Shown here: positions 17,847 to 27,954 of the stretch, piece after piece
Numbering within the stretch: position 1 is the stretch's first letter
How the letters are laid out: every line of letters starts with the position of its first letter
NCBI RefSeq assembly: GCF_000711295.1
Contig: NZ_JOMJ01000004.1
Span: 62,001 to 126,000 of the forward strand
DNA length: 64,000 nucleotides
Source: Desulfohalovibrio reitneri
Lineage (GTDB): Bacteria > Desulfobacterota > Desulfovibrionia > Desulfovibrionales > Desulfovibrionaceae
Reading direction: 5' to 3'
The notes under the pieces: model-generated
The model's input: only the letters and a program-made list of their open reading frames with translations
Told to the model about the DNA's origin: nothing
Database searches by the model: none
Made by a program: the position numbers and the translations under genes

Positions 17847-20507
17847 GTGTTCAGAGCAAGAACCTTTCTCGCGGCCGTATGCGCGGCCTTCCTGCTTCTG
17901 GCGGCCGGATGCGGCCAGGACAAGGCCTCCCTGTACGAACAGGGCCGCGAAATGCTGGAAAACGGGGACTACAACGGGGCCATCGTGCATCTCAAGAACG
18001 CCCTGGAGAAGGACCCCAATCTCGAGGACGCGCGCTTCGACCTGGGCCGGGCCTACATGGAGGCCGGGAAGTTCGACCGGGCCGAGGCGGAATTCAAGAA
18101 GGCCCTCCTCCTGGATCCCTACGACAAGCGGGTCAGCCTGCATCTGGGCCGCATAGAGAACTCCCGCCGCAATCCGGACAAGGCGAGGGAGCACATCCGC
18201 GAATACCTCGAGGAATACCCGGAGGACGCGGCCGGGTACGAGCAGTTGGCCTACGCCTACTCGGTGGACGGCCGGCCGGAGTTGGCCGTCACCCAGCTGC
18301 GCAAGGCGCTGGAGCTCGAACCGGACAGGACCTCGGCCCGTCTGGGGCTGATCCACACCCTCATGGACATGGGCGAGAACCGCGCCGCGGGGAAAGAGGT
18401 GGAGATCATCCTGACGGACGATCCGGACAACCGGGCGGCGCTGCACGCCAAGGCGCAGCTGGAGAGTCAGGAGGGCGACCTGGACGCCGTGCTGGCCACT
18501 TACACCCGCATCGGTTCGGCCCACCCCGGGGACCTCTACGCCCGCTACAAGGCGGCCACCCTGCTCGGAGATCGCGGCGAACTGGACGAGCTGAACAAGA
18601 CCGCCGAAAAGATCATGGCCGAGTACCCCAAGAAGGCCCAGGGCTACAAGCTCAAGGGACAGTACCATTTCAAGACGGGCAACTACGAGGAAGCGGTCAA
18701 CTCCCTGCGCGAGGCCATCAAGATTCAGCCCGACCTGGAGTCGTACTACCTCCTGGGCCTGGCCTTCTCCCAGCTGGGCAACCTGGAGATGGCGGTCAGC
18801 CAGCTCAACACCGTGCTGGACTACAGCCCCGAATTCACCAAGGCCCGCCTGCTGCTGGCCGAGGTGCTGGTGCGGCAGAAGCGCGGCGACATCGCCTTGA
18901 GCGAAGTGGACAAGGTGCTGGAGTCCAATCCGGCCGATCCGGCCGCCCTGGCCCTGAAGGGCGACGCCCTGCTCTCCATGAACCGCAACCGCGAAGCCCT
19001 GGAGTGGTTCGACAAGGCCGCCGAGCGGGCCCCGAAGATGTACCAGCTGCACCTCAAGAAGGGCATGCTGCGGGTGGTCATGGGGGAGCACGAACAGGGC
19101 GAGGTAGACCTGCGCCGCGCTGTTGAGGAGGCTCCCGAGGTCAACGCGCCGCGCCTGGCCCTGCACGCCCTGCTCAACGGCCAGGGCCGCGCCGAGGAGG
19201 CCGAGGCGGTGCTGCGCGAAGGGCTGGGCGGCGGCAAGAGCGACGCCACGCTGCTCAACGCCCTGGCCGGAATGAAGATCCGCGCCGGAAAGCCGGATGA
19301 GGCGGAGCGCCTCATGGCCCAGGCCAAGGAGGCCGACCCGGATTTCCTGCCAAGCTACCACGGCCTGGCCACCACGTATCTTTCCCGGGGCGACAAGGAG
19401 AAGGCCCTGGCCGAGTACCAGGCCGCCCTTGAGCGCGCCCCGGAAGACCTCAAGTCACTGCTGGGGGCGGCGGCCGTGCTGGATATGCAGGGCGAGACCG
19501 TCCGTGCCGGGGAGTACCTCCGGCGCGCCGCGGACGGCGGCAGCGAGCGCGGGATCACCACCCTGGCCCGCTTCCACATGCATCACGACAAGCCGGCCGA
19601 GGCCCTGACCATCCTGGAGGAGGGCATGGAGCTGCACCCGCACTCCAAGAGCCTCCAGCTGCTCAAGGCCGAGGTCCACTTGGCCATGGACGATTTCGAC
19701 AAGGCCATGGCCGAGTACTCGGCCATTGAAACCCGCGACCCCTGGCTGGGCCTGCTGCACAAGACCCGCGCCCTGGCCTCCCGGAAGCGCTTTGGCGAGG
19801 CCGAGGACATGGCCCGGCAACTGGCCCAGGTGAAGCCGGACAACGGCTTCTCCTACCTGCCCCTGGCCCTGGTGCTGGAACTGAGCGGCCGGCGAGACAA
19901 GGCGGATGAGGTGCTCCAGCGGGCCATGGAGACCGATCCGGACAATGTGGAAGTGATCATGGCCCGGGCCAGGCTGAGCAGGGCGCAGGGCCGTCTGGAC
20001 GAGGCCGAGAAGCTGTACGATCGGGTGGTCGAGCGCGATCCGAAGAATCCGGACGCCCTGACCAACAAGGGCGTGCTGCGCCAGATGCAAGGCGACGAGA
20101 AGGGCGCGGAGCGGGCCTATGCCCTGGCCGTGCGGGCCGATGCGGACTACGTGCCGGCCCTGAACAACCTGGCCATGATCTACGCCGACATCGAGGGCAA
20201 ACGGGACCTAGCCTACAGAATGGCTGTCAAGGCCTACTCGGCCGCCACCGGCAGCCCCGGCGTCGCCGACACCCTGGGCTACGCCATGCTGCGCAACGGC
20301 CGCCCGGAGGAAGCCCTGAAGATGTTCAACCGCGCCCTTGAAGGCGCGCCCGAGAACCCCACCATCCACTACCATCTGGCCCTGGCCCACATCGAGTTGG
20401 GCCAGACCGAGCAGGCCGTGGCCAGACTGGACGAGGCCCTGCGGGTCCCCGCCTTCCCCGATCGGGACGAGGCCGGGCGTCTGCTGGACTCCCTGCGGAA
20501 CAACTAG
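17847..20507 (+). CDS. prsT: PEP-CTERM-system TPR lipoprotein PrsT
   Basis: 886-residue lipoprotein built almost entirely of tetratricopeptide repeats. The lipobox LLAAGC puts the lipid-bearing cysteine at residue 22. At least 15 helix pairs of TPR type follow to the end. Length and position at the head of an exosortase-linked polysaccharide operon match PrsT (TIGR02917 family). It probably scaffolds the export machinery in the periplasm, as PelB or AlgK-type TPR proteins do. GTG at 17847 follows GGGGAG and starts the signal peptide; longer frames run into the promoter. Confidence 0.9.
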   Translation: MFRARTFLAAVCAAFLLLAAGCGQDKASLYEQGREMLENGDYNGAIVHLKNALEKDPNLEDARFDLGRAYMEAGKFDRAEAEFKKALLLDPYDKRVSLHLGRIENSRRNPDKAREHIREYLEEYPEDAAGYEQLAYAYSVDGRPELAVTQLRKALELEPDRTSARLGLIHTLMDMGENRAAGKEVEIILTDDPDNRAALHAKAQLESQEGDLDAVLATYTRIGSAHPGDLYARYKAATLLGDRGELDELNKTAEKIMAEYPKKAQGYKLKGQYHFKTGNYEEAVNSLREAIKIQPDLESYYLLGLAFSQLGNLEMAVSQLNTVLDYSPEFTKARLLLAEVLVRQKRGDIALSEVDKVLESNPADPAALALKGDALLSMNRNREALEWFDKAAERAPKMYQLHLKKGMLRVVMGEHEQGEVDLRRAVEEAPEVNAPRLALHALLNGQGRAEEAEAVLREGLGGGKSDATLLNALAGMKIRAGKPDEAERLMAQAKEADPDFLPSYHGLATTYLSRGDKEKALAEYQAALERAPEDLKSLLGAAAVLDMQGETVRAGEYLRRAADGGSERGITTLARFHMHHDKPAEALTILEEGMELHPHSKSLQLLKAEVHLAMDDFDKAMAEYSAIETRDPWLGLLHKTRALASRKRFGEAEDMARQLAQVKPDNGFSYLPLALVLELSGRRDKADEVLQRAMETDPDNVEVIMARARLSRAQGRLDEAEKLYDRVVERDPKNPDALTNKGVLRQMQGDEKGAERAYALAVRADADYVPALNNLAMIYADIEGKRDLAYRMAVKAYSAATGSPGVADTLGYAMLRNGRPEEALKMFNRALEGAPENPTIHYHLALAHIELGQTEQAVARLDEALRVPAFPDRDEAGRLLDSLRNN

Positions 20508-20519
20508 GGAGGGACGGAC

Positions 20520-21881
20520 ATGAAAGGACTGCTGCTGCGACACTTCGCCACGGACACGCTGCTGGCGCTGCTGGCCCTGAGCGCGGCCACCCTGGCCCTG
20601 GCCGGGGGGGTCGAGGACCTGCTGCAACGCGGCATTCTGCCGGACGAGTCGGTGCGATTCCTGCTGGTGGCCGTTATTCCCTCGGCTCTGCTGGGCATGT
20701 TCGTCCGCGAGAGCAAGCCGTTCGAGCGGCTGATGAAAGGGCTCATCGGCGGCCTGTCCGCCTTCGCCGTCTCCCTGGCCGTACTCTTCCTGCTGGATTC
20801 GGTCCAGGCGCTCAGTCCGGACCGGCTGGACTCCATGCTCATGGCCCTGATCCTCTTCGCCGCGCTGAAGATGCTGGTGGCCCTGGGAGCGCGGCTGCGC
20901 GGCAATCTGCCGGGAATGGCCAAGCGCATCCTGGTGGTGGGCAGCGGGCCCCTGGCCGAGCAGATGGGCAGCCTGGCCGCCCAGAGCGGCGAACGCTTCC
21001 GCTTTCTGGGACGCGTGGACTGCCCGGGCTGCGGCGACAACGCCTGCTCCGACGGCGGCGAGGACACCTCCCGGCTGCTGCGCGTGGCCAGCAACTTCAT
21101 GGCCGACAAGGTGGTGGTCTCCCTGGCCGAGCGGCGCGGCGTGTTCCCGGTGCGGGAGATGCTCTCCTGCAAGCTGAGCGGCATCGAGGTGCTGGACGCC
21201 CCGTCCTTCTACGAGCAGGTCAACGAGAAACTGCTCATCGAGAACATCACCCCGAGCTGGTTCATCTTCAACCCCGGCTTCCGAATCAACCCCATCAAGC
21301 GCTTCAACAAGCGGACCGTGGACATCCTTCTGTCCCTGGTGGGCATCGCCGTCGCCCTGCCCGTCATCCCCTTCGTCATGCTGGCCATCAAGCTGGACTC
21401 GCCCGGACCGCTGCTGTTCAGCCAAGTGCGTGTGGGCCGGGGCGACAAGCCCTTCACCCTGCACAAGTTCCGCACCATGCGCCAGGACGCCGAATCCGGC
21501 ACCGGCGCGGTCTGGTCGCAGCCCGACGACCCGCGCATCACCCCAGTGGGACGCTTTCTGCGCAAGTCGCGGCTGGACGAGCTCCCGCAGCTGATCAACA
21601 TCCTGCGCGGCGACATGAGCCTTGTGGGGCCGCGTCCGGAACGCCCGGAGTTCGTGGCCAAGCTCAAGGAGCGCATCCCCTATTACTCGGAGCGGCACTA
21701 CGTGAAGCCGGGCTTAAGCGGCTGGGCGCAGGTGCGCTACCCCTACGGCTCCTCCGTCGAGGACGCCATCGAGAAGCTCCGCTACGACCTCTACTACGTC
21801 AAACACCTCTCCCTCTGGCTGGACCTGCGGGTCATCATGCGGACGGTGTCCGTGGTCCTGCTGGGCAAGGGCGGGAGGTAG
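20520..21881 (+). CDS. Initiating sugar phosphotransferase (EpsB/WcaJ-like)
   Basis: 453-residue membrane enzyme that loads the first sugar-1-phosphate onto undecaprenyl phosphate. N-terminal membrane helices lie at about 12-30, 40-60 and 70-95; a Rossmann-like CoA-binding domain (about 130-245) follows. The sugar-transferase domain occupies the last 190 residues, after an entry helix (about 268-292), with KFRTMRQDA and KSRLDELPQLINILRGDMSL. GGAGG upstream and a 12-base gap from prsT support the start. This order (prsT-epsB-type-wza-wzc) is typical of PEP-CTERM loci. Confidence 0.93.
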   Translation: MKGLLLRHFATDTLLALLALSAATLALAGGVEDLLQRGILPDESVRFLLVAVIPSALLGMFVRESKPFERLMKGLIGGLSAFAVSLAVLFLLDSVQALSPDRLDSMLMALILFAALKMLVALGARLRGNLPGMAKRILVVGSGPLAEQMGSLAAQSGERFRFLGRVDCPGCGDNACSDGGEDTSRLLRVASNFMADKVVVSLAERRGVFPVREMLSCKLSGIEVLDAPSFYEQVNEKLLIENITPSWFIFNPGFRINPIKRFNKRTVDILLSLVGIAVALPVIPFVMLAIKLDSPGPLLFSQVRVGRGDKPFTLHKFRTMRQDAESGTGAVWSQPDDPRITPVGRFLRKSRLDELPQLINILRGDMSLVGPRPERPEFVAKLKERIPYYSERHYVKPGLSGWAQVRYPYGSSVEDAIEKLRYDLYYVKHLSLWLDLRVIMRTVSVVLLGKGGR

Positions 21882-21887
21882 AAAACC

Positions 21888-22736
21888 ATGTTCAAGAAAA
21901 GGGAGAAACCCATGAAAAGGAATGCGTTGCTTTCGCTGGCCGCGGGGTGTCTGATTTGCTTCATGGCGGGTCTGCTGGCCCCCTCCGCCGCATCGGCACA
22001 AGGGGATTACGTCATCGGAGCCGGCGACCAGCTGGCGGTCTCGGTCTGGGGGGAGGACGCCCTGAACTTCTCCGCCCTGGTGCGGCCCGACGGAAAGATC
22101 ACAGTGCCCGGGGTGGGCGACATCAAGGCCGAGGGACACACTCCGGCCGAGTTGCGCGACGTGCTCAAGGAGGAGCTGAGCAGCCTGGTGCGCGACCCCT
22201 TCGTCACCGTCTCCATGGAGGAAATCGTCAATTGCAAGGCCTACGTGGTGGGCGGGGGCGTGCAGCCCGGCGTCTACGACCTGCGCCAGCGGACCTCCCT
22301 GCTACAGCTTCTGGCCTCCCAGCCCCTGGGCGCGGCGGACCTCAGCCGGGCCTACGTGGCCCGGAGCGGCGAGAAGATCCTCACGGACTTCCGCAGCCTC
22401 TACCACGAGGGCGACCTCAGCCAGGACATCAGCCTGGAGCATAACGACATCGTTTTCATCCCCGGCCAGCGGGAACCCTTCGTCTACGTCCTGGGCGCGG
22501 TCATGGCCCCGCAGGCGGTTCCCTACCGCGACAGCATCACCGTGCTGGACGCCATCCTGCAAAGCGGCGGCTACAACAAGTTCGCGGACAAGGGCGACAC
22601 TGTGGTCGTCCGCCGCAACGGCGAGGAAAAGGACGTCATCAAGATCCAGGGCGACAAGCTCATGGAAGGCGAGCTGGAACAGAATCTGGTGCTGGAGCAG
22701 GGCGACTACGTCATCGTGGACGAGAGCTACTTCTAG
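21888..22736 (+). CDS. Polysaccharide export protein (Wza-like, SLBB)
   Basis: 282-residue periplasmic/outer-membrane export protein with a signal peptide ending near SAASA, a Poly_export domain (IGAGDQLAVSVWGEDALN, about 42-110) and two SLBB-like domains. Unlike E. coli Wza there is no lipobox cysteine at the cleavage site. Two starts are possible: 21888, with GGGAGG nine bases upstream, or 21912, with AGGGAG close upstream; both keep the signal peptide. It should form or gate the outer-membrane exit for the polysaccharide. Confidence 0.92.
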   Translation: MFKKREKPMKRNALLSLAAGCLICFMAGLLAPSAASAQGDYVIGAGDQLAVSVWGEDALNFSALVRPDGKITVPGVGDIKAEGHTPAELRDVLKEELSSLVRDPFVTVSMEEIVNCKAYVVGGGVQPGVYDLRQRTSLLQLLASQPLGAADLSRAYVARSGEKILTDFRSLYHEGDLSQDISLEHNDIVFIPGQREPFVYVLGAVMAPQAVPYRDSITVLDAILQSGGYNKFADKGDTVVVRRNGEEKDVIKIQGDKLMEGELEQNLVLEQGDYVIVDESYF

Positions 22737-22844
22737 ACACTGGTCTGACCCGGAAAAGAACACACACGTGCGCATTGCCGATCGGGCGGGGCGGGGGAAG
22801 CGCCGCCGGACGCACGCACCCCAGCGAAAGGCGGATAACGAGAC

Positions 22845-24377
22845 ATGAACGTCGGCAACTACGGATTCAAGGACTACCTCAAGGTGGTCTCTCGCCGGAA
22901 AGGGCTCTTCATGCTGGTGGCCCTGGCCGTCATGAGCTGCGCCCTGATGGTCAGCTACCTGCTGCCCAAGAAGTACGAGGCCCAATCCACGGTATTCATC
23001 GAGCAAAGCGTTGTCTCCGACCTGGTCAAGGGCATCGCGGTGACGCCGTCCATGGACTCCAAGGTCAAGGTGCTCAGCTTCACCATGCTCAGCCGCAGCA
23101 TGCTCATGGACGTGCTGCGCAAGCTGGACAAGGACGTTACCCTTTCCAACCCTTCTGAGCGCGAGGCTTACATCGAGAGCCTGCGGCAGCGCACGAGCAT
23201 CGTCATCAAAAAGAAGGAAGGCGTTTTCTTCGTCTCCTTCCGCGACTCCTCCCCGGAGTTCGCCCGCAACTACGTGAACATGCTTACCCAGACCTACATC
23301 GAGAAGAACACCGCCTCCAAGCGCGAGGAGTCCATGGAGGCTACCCGGTTCCTCTCCGAGCAGATCGAGGTCTTCAAGAAACGCATGGACGCGGTGGACA
23401 AGGAAATCGACCAGTACAAGAGCAAGCACGGCATGGTCCTGGCCCTCAACGAGGGCAGCCTGAGCCGCGACATCGACCAGGCCCAGAAGCGCCTGGAGGA
23501 ACTGCGGCTGCAGCGCATGGGGCTGGAGGCCAAGCGGCGTTCCCTCATGGCCCAGTCCCCCAGGCGGCAGAAGATCGCCAATCTCGAGGGCGCCCTGGAG
23601 AGCCTGCGCAGCCGCTACACCGAGAACCATCCGCAGGTGATGCAGGTGCAGAGCCAGCTGGAGGCCCTGCGAGAGGGCGACGACGACAAGGCCACCCTGG
23701 CCTCGAACGACCGCGAGGCCCTGGAGATGACGAGCATCCAACTGGAGTCCGTGCGCAGGCAGGAAGCCCAGCAGGAGAAGATCATCGAGGAGAGCAAACA
23801 GCTCCTTCGGGAGATTCCCGCCATCCAGAGCGGTTTGCAGGAGCTTCTGCAGCGCAAGGAGAACGAGCAGCGCATCTACGACCAACTCGTTTCCCGCTAC
23901 GGCCAGTCCGAGGTCTCCAAGCAGATGGAGCTGGAGAACAAATCGGTCAGTTTCCGCATTATCGACCCGGCCATCCTGCCCAAGGCGCCCGTCAGCCCCA
24001 ACCGGGCCATGATCATCTCCGGCGGGGCCATGGCCGGACTGGGGCTGGCCTTCGCCCTGGCTTTCCTGCTGGACCTGCTGCGCGGGGCCATCAAGTCCCC
24101 GTCCGAGTTGAAGGAGTTCGGCCTGCCGGTCATGGGGGTCATTCCCAGGATGACCATCCCGGAAGAAGAGCGGCGCCGCAAGCGAATCGAGTTGGGCATG
24201 TACATGGCCGGAGGCACCTGCGCCTCGCTCATCCTGGCCGTGGCCATCAGCGAGGCCCTGGGCGCGTCCTTCGTGGACCAGCACCTGGGCGTCCATCTGC
24301 GGGGCGCGCTGCACGAAATGACCGAGCCCGGAGGTAGCGTCCGGACCTTCCTGAACAGCCTGGCCAACCGCTTCTAG
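22845..24377 (+). CDS. Chain-length determinant / Wzc-type co-polymerase
   Basis: 510-residue inner-membrane protein of the exosortase-linked chain-length family (TIGR03007 type). There is a first helix at about 20-41, a Wzz domain, a long periplasmic coiled coil (about 165-340), and a C-terminal helix near 385-412 preceded by the usual PKAPVSPNR motif. A further hydrophobic stretch lies near 446-468. The kinase part is a separate protein encoded next. It controls polymer length and couples to the export protein. The 108-base gap before it shows no other signal. Confidence 0.92.
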   Translation: MNVGNYGFKDYLKVVSRRKGLFMLVALAVMSCALMVSYLLPKKYEAQSTVFIEQSVVSDLVKGIAVTPSMDSKVKVLSFTMLSRSMLMDVLRKLDKDVTLSNPSEREAYIESLRQRTSIVIKKKEGVFFVSFRDSSPEFARNYVNMLTQTYIEKNTASKREESMEATRFLSEQIEVFKKRMDAVDKEIDQYKSKHGMVLALNEGSLSRDIDQAQKRLEELRLQRMGLEAKRRSLMAQSPRRQKIANLEGALESLRSRYTENHPQVMQVQSQLEALREGDDDKATLASNDREALEMTSIQLESVRRQEAQQEKIIEESKQLLREIPAIQSGLQELLQRKENEQRIYDQLVSRYGQSEVSKQMELENKSVSFRIIDPAILPKAPVSPNRAMIISGGAMAGLGLAFALAFLLDLLRGAIKSPSELKEFGLPVMGVIPRMTIPEEERRRKRIELGMYMAGGTCASLILAVAISEALGASFVDQHLGVHLRGALHEMTEPGGSVRTFLNSLANRF

Positions 24378-24396
24378 CCAAACGAAAGGAGCACGC

Positions 24397-25197
24397 ATGA
24401 GCCGCATTGAAGAAGCCCTGGCGCGTGCCGGGCGGGACCGCATTTCCCACGGCGGGGGCTCCGGATCGGAGCGCACGCGCCATGAAAGCACCCTTCCACC
24501 CCTGCATTGTCCCGAGGACATGTGTGTCCCGGAGCCGCGCCTGGTGGTGGTCAACTCGCCCTTCTCCCAGCAGGCGGAGGAATACCGCAAGCTCAAGGAG
24601 GCGGTGGTCAAGAAGACCAAAGGCGAGTCCTTCCGCAACCTCATCATGGTCACAAGCCCCAGCGCCGGGGACGGCAAGAGCGTCACGGCCATCAACCTGG
24701 CCGCCAGCCTGGCCCAGGAGTACGACCATACTGTGCTCCTGGTGGACGCCGACCTGCGCGCCCCCGCCTGCCACAAGTACCTGGGCATCGCGCCCTCGGA
24801 GGGCCTCTCCGACTGTTTGGTGGACGGCAAGGATATCGGCTCCGCCCTCATCAAGACGGGTATCGGCCGGCTGGTATTCCTTCCGGCTGGCAGGACCATC
24901 CCCAACCCGTCGGAAGTATTCGCCTCCAAGTCCATGAAGCGCCTCATCCAGGAGGTGAAGCAGCGCTACTCCGACCGCTTCATCATCATCGACACCCCGC
25001 CGGTGATGCCCTTCGCGGAGACGCGCACCCTCTCCAGCCTCATGGACGGGGTGTTGATGGTGGTTCGCGAGGGCAAAAGCTCCATGGGCGAGGTGGAGTC
25101 CTCGCTGCGCGCCCTGGGCAGCAACGTGCTGGGCCTGGTCTACAACGAATCTTCCGAGTCGGAATCCACCGCCTACGGCTACAAGTACTACGGCTAG
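24397..25197 (+). CDS. BY-type tyrosine autokinase of the export complex
   Basis: 266-residue cytoplasmic kinase of the Wzc/CapB class (TIGR03018 type). Walker A is SPSAGDGKS (87-95), Walker A' VLLVDADL (113-120), Walker B IIIDTPP. The C-terminal tail has a tyrosine cluster (Tyr260, 262, 264, 265) for autophosphorylation. The N-terminus MSRIEEALARA is the usual opening of this family. It should cycle with the chain-length protein to regulate polymerisation and export. Confidence 0.94.
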   Translation: MSRIEEALARAGRDRISHGGGSGSERTRHESTLPPLHCPEDMCVPEPRLVVVNSPFSQQAEEYRKLKEAVVKKTKGESFRNLIMVTSPSAGDGKSVTAINLAASLAQEYDHTVLLVDADLRAPACHKYLGIAPSEGLSDCLVDGKDIGSALIKTGIGRLVFLPAGRTIPNPSEVFASKSMKRLIQEVKQRYSDRFIIIDTPPVMPFAETRTLSSLMDGVLMVVREGKSSMGEVESSLRALGSNVLGLVYNESSESESTAYGYKYYG

Positions 25198-25209
25198 CGG
25201 AGAGCGATC

Positions 25210-26445
25210 TTGTACGAGGAATTCTTCGGACTGGCTGAAAAGCCCTTCACCCTGCTGCCCACGCCCAAGTTCCTGTTCCCCAGCAGGGCGCACCGCAAGG
25301 TGCTCACCTACCTGCAGCACGGCATACGGGAACGGGCCGGGTTCATCCTGCTCACCGGCGAGGTGGGCTCCGGCAAAACCACCATCATCCGCGAGATCGT
25401 CAAGAGCCAGCTCACCGATCTGACCCTGGCCAAGGTGTTCAACACCAAGGTCGACTCGCACCAGCTCCTGTGCATGATCAACGACGACTTCGGGCTGGAG
25501 ACGCGGGACAGGGACAAGGCGACACTGCTGCGCGACCTCAACGAGTTCCTCATCAACGAGTACGCCGCCGGGCGGCAGGTGGTGCTCATCATCGACGAGG
25601 CCCAGAACCTCACTCCGGACCTTCTGGAGGAGGTGCGCATGCTCTCCAACCTGGAGACGGAGAGCGGCAAGCTGCTGCGCATCATCATGGTGGGCCAGCC
25701 GGAGCTGCGGGAGACCCTGGCCCGGCCGTCGCTTCTGCAGTTGCGGCAGCGCATCCAGATCAACTGCCACATCGACCCCCTCTCCGAGGAGGAGGTGGAG
25801 GAGTACATCCTCTACCGCCTGGAGCGGGCGGGCAACCGGGAGGCGCTGCGCTTCTCCCCCGGGGCCATCCGGGCCATTCACTCCTACAGCCGGGGCATAC
25901 CCAGGCTGGTGAACATCCTCTGCGACTACATCATGATCGACGCCTACTCCGCCGAGACCCGGGACGTGGAGGAGGAGTCGGTGCACGAGCTGGCCCGCGA
26001 TCTCTCCTTCGAGTCCCACTACTGGGAGGGAAGCGGCGGGAAGGACGCGGAGAACGGCGAGGAGGCCGTGGCGGCCCTGACCGGCGGCAATGGAGGACGG
26101 CCGTCGTCTGCCGCCTCGCGGCGCGCGGGGGGAGGCAACCACTTCAAGGCCAAGCTGCACGGCCACCTCCTGTCCCTCAGCCGCCGCCTTTCCCTGCTCG
26201 AGGAGGAGGCCAACCGCTGCGGGCAAGGCCAGATCGTGGAGTTGTCGGAGCGGGTGGACAAACTGGAGAAAACCCTGGAGCGGCACATGGAGGAGTGGAG
26301 GCGTCCCCTGCGCATGGAGGAGAGGCCTCGCGAGGAACCCGCCGTGTACCAGCGCCCCATGGGGGCCGCCCCCCCGCCCGCGTCCGAGGAGCCCAAAAAG
26401 AGGGGAACCATGCGTCTTGTATGGAAATTCCTGTGGGGGGAGTGA
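25210..26445 (+). CDS. ExeA-like ATPase of the exosortase polysaccharide locus
   Basis: 411-residue AAA+-type ATPase (TIGR03015-like). Walker A GEVGSGKT (50-57), Walker B VVLIIDEAQ (124-132). After residue about 270 the protein is low-complexity and ends with a coiled coil and a proline-rich stretch. The start is TTG: MYEEFFGL is the standard opening of the family and GGAG lies eight bases upstream. In type II secretion, ExeA remodels peptidoglycan or assembles the secretin; a similar envelope-assembly role is likely. Confidence 0.9.
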   Translation: MYEEFFGLAEKPFTLLPTPKFLFPSRAHRKVLTYLQHGIRERAGFILLTGEVGSGKTTIIREIVKSQLTDLTLAKVFNTKVDSHQLLCMINDDFGLETRDRDKATLLRDLNEFLINEYAAGRQVVLIIDEAQNLTPDLLEEVRMLSNLETESGKLLRIIMVGQPELRETLARPSLLQLRQRIQINCHIDPLSEEEVEEYILYRLERAGNREALRFSPGAIRAIHSYSRGIPRLVNILCDYIMIDAYSAETRDVEEESVHELARDLSFESHYWEGSGGKDAENGEEAVAALTGGNGGRPSSAASRRAGGGNHFKAKLHGHLLSLSRRLSLLEEEANRCGQGQIVELSERVDKLEKTLERHMEEWRRPLRMEERPREEPAVYQRPMGAAPPPASEEPKKRGTMRLVWKFLWGE

Positions 26446-26609
26446 AACAGTGACGCGTACTTGCGGCGGACGGGGCTTCCCAGGAGCCGAAAGATGGGGT
26501 ATTGCCCTCGGCGAGCAGGGTTTGTATCGCGTGGCGAACGGGGTTTGCGCGCCGTCGGCCGGCGATGTCGCGCCCACCCGAGCCACGGCCAACGAACAGG
26601 GACCTTTGC

Positions 26610-27857
26610 ATGCGGTATCCTCTTTTCTGCGCTGCGCTACTCTTCCTTCTCCTGCCCGCTTCAGCCCTGGCGGAGACCCTCTTCGACTTCTCGCTGGGCG
26701 TGGCCGAGGAGTACATCTCCAACGTCAACGAGGCCCCCAGCGGCGAAGGGGAGGAGGACTACGCCACCTCCCTCCGTCCCACGGCCTCCTTCCTCTACGA
26801 GAAGTCGCGCCTTCTGCTGGAGGCGGACTACTCGGCATCCTTCATCTACTACGCCCTGCAGAACAGGGAGGACGAAGCGATCCACAACCTTCAGGCCCAC
26901 GGGCTGCTGGAGGCGGTGGAGGATTTCCTCTTCCTGGATGTGACCGAGAGCGTGCGGCAGGTGAACCGCGACGTGACCAGGGGCGAGACGGTGGAGGGCG
27001 ACACCACGGAGCGCCAGGTCACGCAGAACACCTTCGCCGCCTCGCCCTACACCCTAATCCGGCTGGGGCAGCGGGGCGAGGCCAAGACCGGCTACCGCTT
27101 CTCGAAGATCTCCTACTTCGATGGCGAGGGCGAGGGGCGCACGGAGCACCAGGGCTTCACCGACCTGACCTACGAGATGACCGGGCGGCTCACCAGCCTG
27201 GGCGGCTACTCCCTGACCCGTTCCGAGGCGGACACCAGGGACTACACCCGGCACCTGGCCTACCTGGGCGCCAACTACGCCTATGCCGAGGATTCCTCGG
27301 CCTACTTCAAGGCCGGGCCGAGCATCATCAACTACAGCGACCAGGAGGACAGCACCACACGCTTCTTCTGGAATGCCGGCCTGACCCACGTCATGGGCTC
27401 CGTGACCGCCTCGCTGGACACCGGCCTGGACTACGAGGACGATCCGCTGGCGGACACACCCACGGTCACGAAGTACGCCGGGCTGACGGTGAGCAAGAAC
27501 TTCGAACGCTCCACCGCGGCGGTATTCACCCGCGTGGAGGACTACGACAGGGACGTCGCTCCGGAAAACACGGTTTCCTCCGCGGACGCGGACACCGGCA
27601 GGCACTACGTGGTGGGGGTGCGCGGCACGCACCAGCTTTCCGAACGGTGGAGCGCCAACGCCGACGCCCGCTGGGACCTGCAGGACCGCGACGTCAACGA
27701 CGTCACCCGCTGGTACACCGGAGTGGGGCTGAACTACGAGATCGGCCACGGCTTCACCGCCGGAACATGGTACCGGCTGAAGCTGGTTTCAGGGGACCGG
27801 GAGGAGGACAAATACAACGTCAACCGCGTGGGGGTGCAGCTGACCAAGCACTTCTAG
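26610..27857 (+). CDS. PEP-CTERM-system outer-membrane beta-barrel protein
   Basis: 415-residue protein with a signal peptide ending at SALA followed by many alternating aromatic/polar strands and a C-terminal aromatic residue (VQLTKHF), a typical outer-membrane barrel. Length and position match the TIGR03016 family of exosortase loci. It may be the polysaccharide exit pore or an accessory porin. The start at 26610 is chosen because the signal peptide begins there. A 164-base gap before it contains no convincing promoter. Confidence 0.85.
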   Translation: MRYPLFCAALLFLLLPASALAETLFDFSLGVAEEYISNVNEAPSGEGEEDYATSLRPTASFLYEKSRLLLEADYSASFIYYALQNREDEAIHNLQAHGLLEAVEDFLFLDVTESVRQVNRDVTRGETVEGDTTERQVTQNTFAASPYTLIRLGQRGEAKTGYRFSKISYFDGEGEGRTEHQGFTDLTYEMTGRLTSLGGYSLTRSEADTRDYTRHLAYLGANYAYAEDSSAYFKAGPSIINYSDQEDSTTRFFWNAGLTHVMGSVTASLDTGLDYEDDPLADTPTVTKYAGLTVSKNFERSTAAVFTRVEDYDRDVAPENTVSSADADTGRHYVVGVRGTHQLSERWSANADARWDLQDRDVNDVTRWYTGVGLNYEIGHGFTAGTWYRLKLVSGDREEDKYNVNRVGVQLTKHF

Positions 27858-27954
27858 CCTCCGCCGGGTCCCTTCCGGGGACCGCCGGACCGCGCCTTCC
27901 CTCGCGGGCACACCGCGCCGAGCGCGCCGAAGAGGGGAACAGGGGAGGTCCGGC

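Noticed and set aside
17733-19361. Long reverse-strand open frame across prsT
   Set aside because: It is a GC-rich shadow of the TPR gene; the product is low-complexity, has no signal or domain and its codon pattern mirrors the real gene. The same holds for long frames opposite 2850-4040, 4866-6173, 9930-11891, 22302-24947, 24247-26592, 36550-38169, 38398-40221 and 53754-56075.
26529-26550. Possible sigma-54 element TGGCGAACGGGGTTTGC before the outer-membrane protein
   Set aside because: The spacing is two bases too long; the gene is probably read from upstream.
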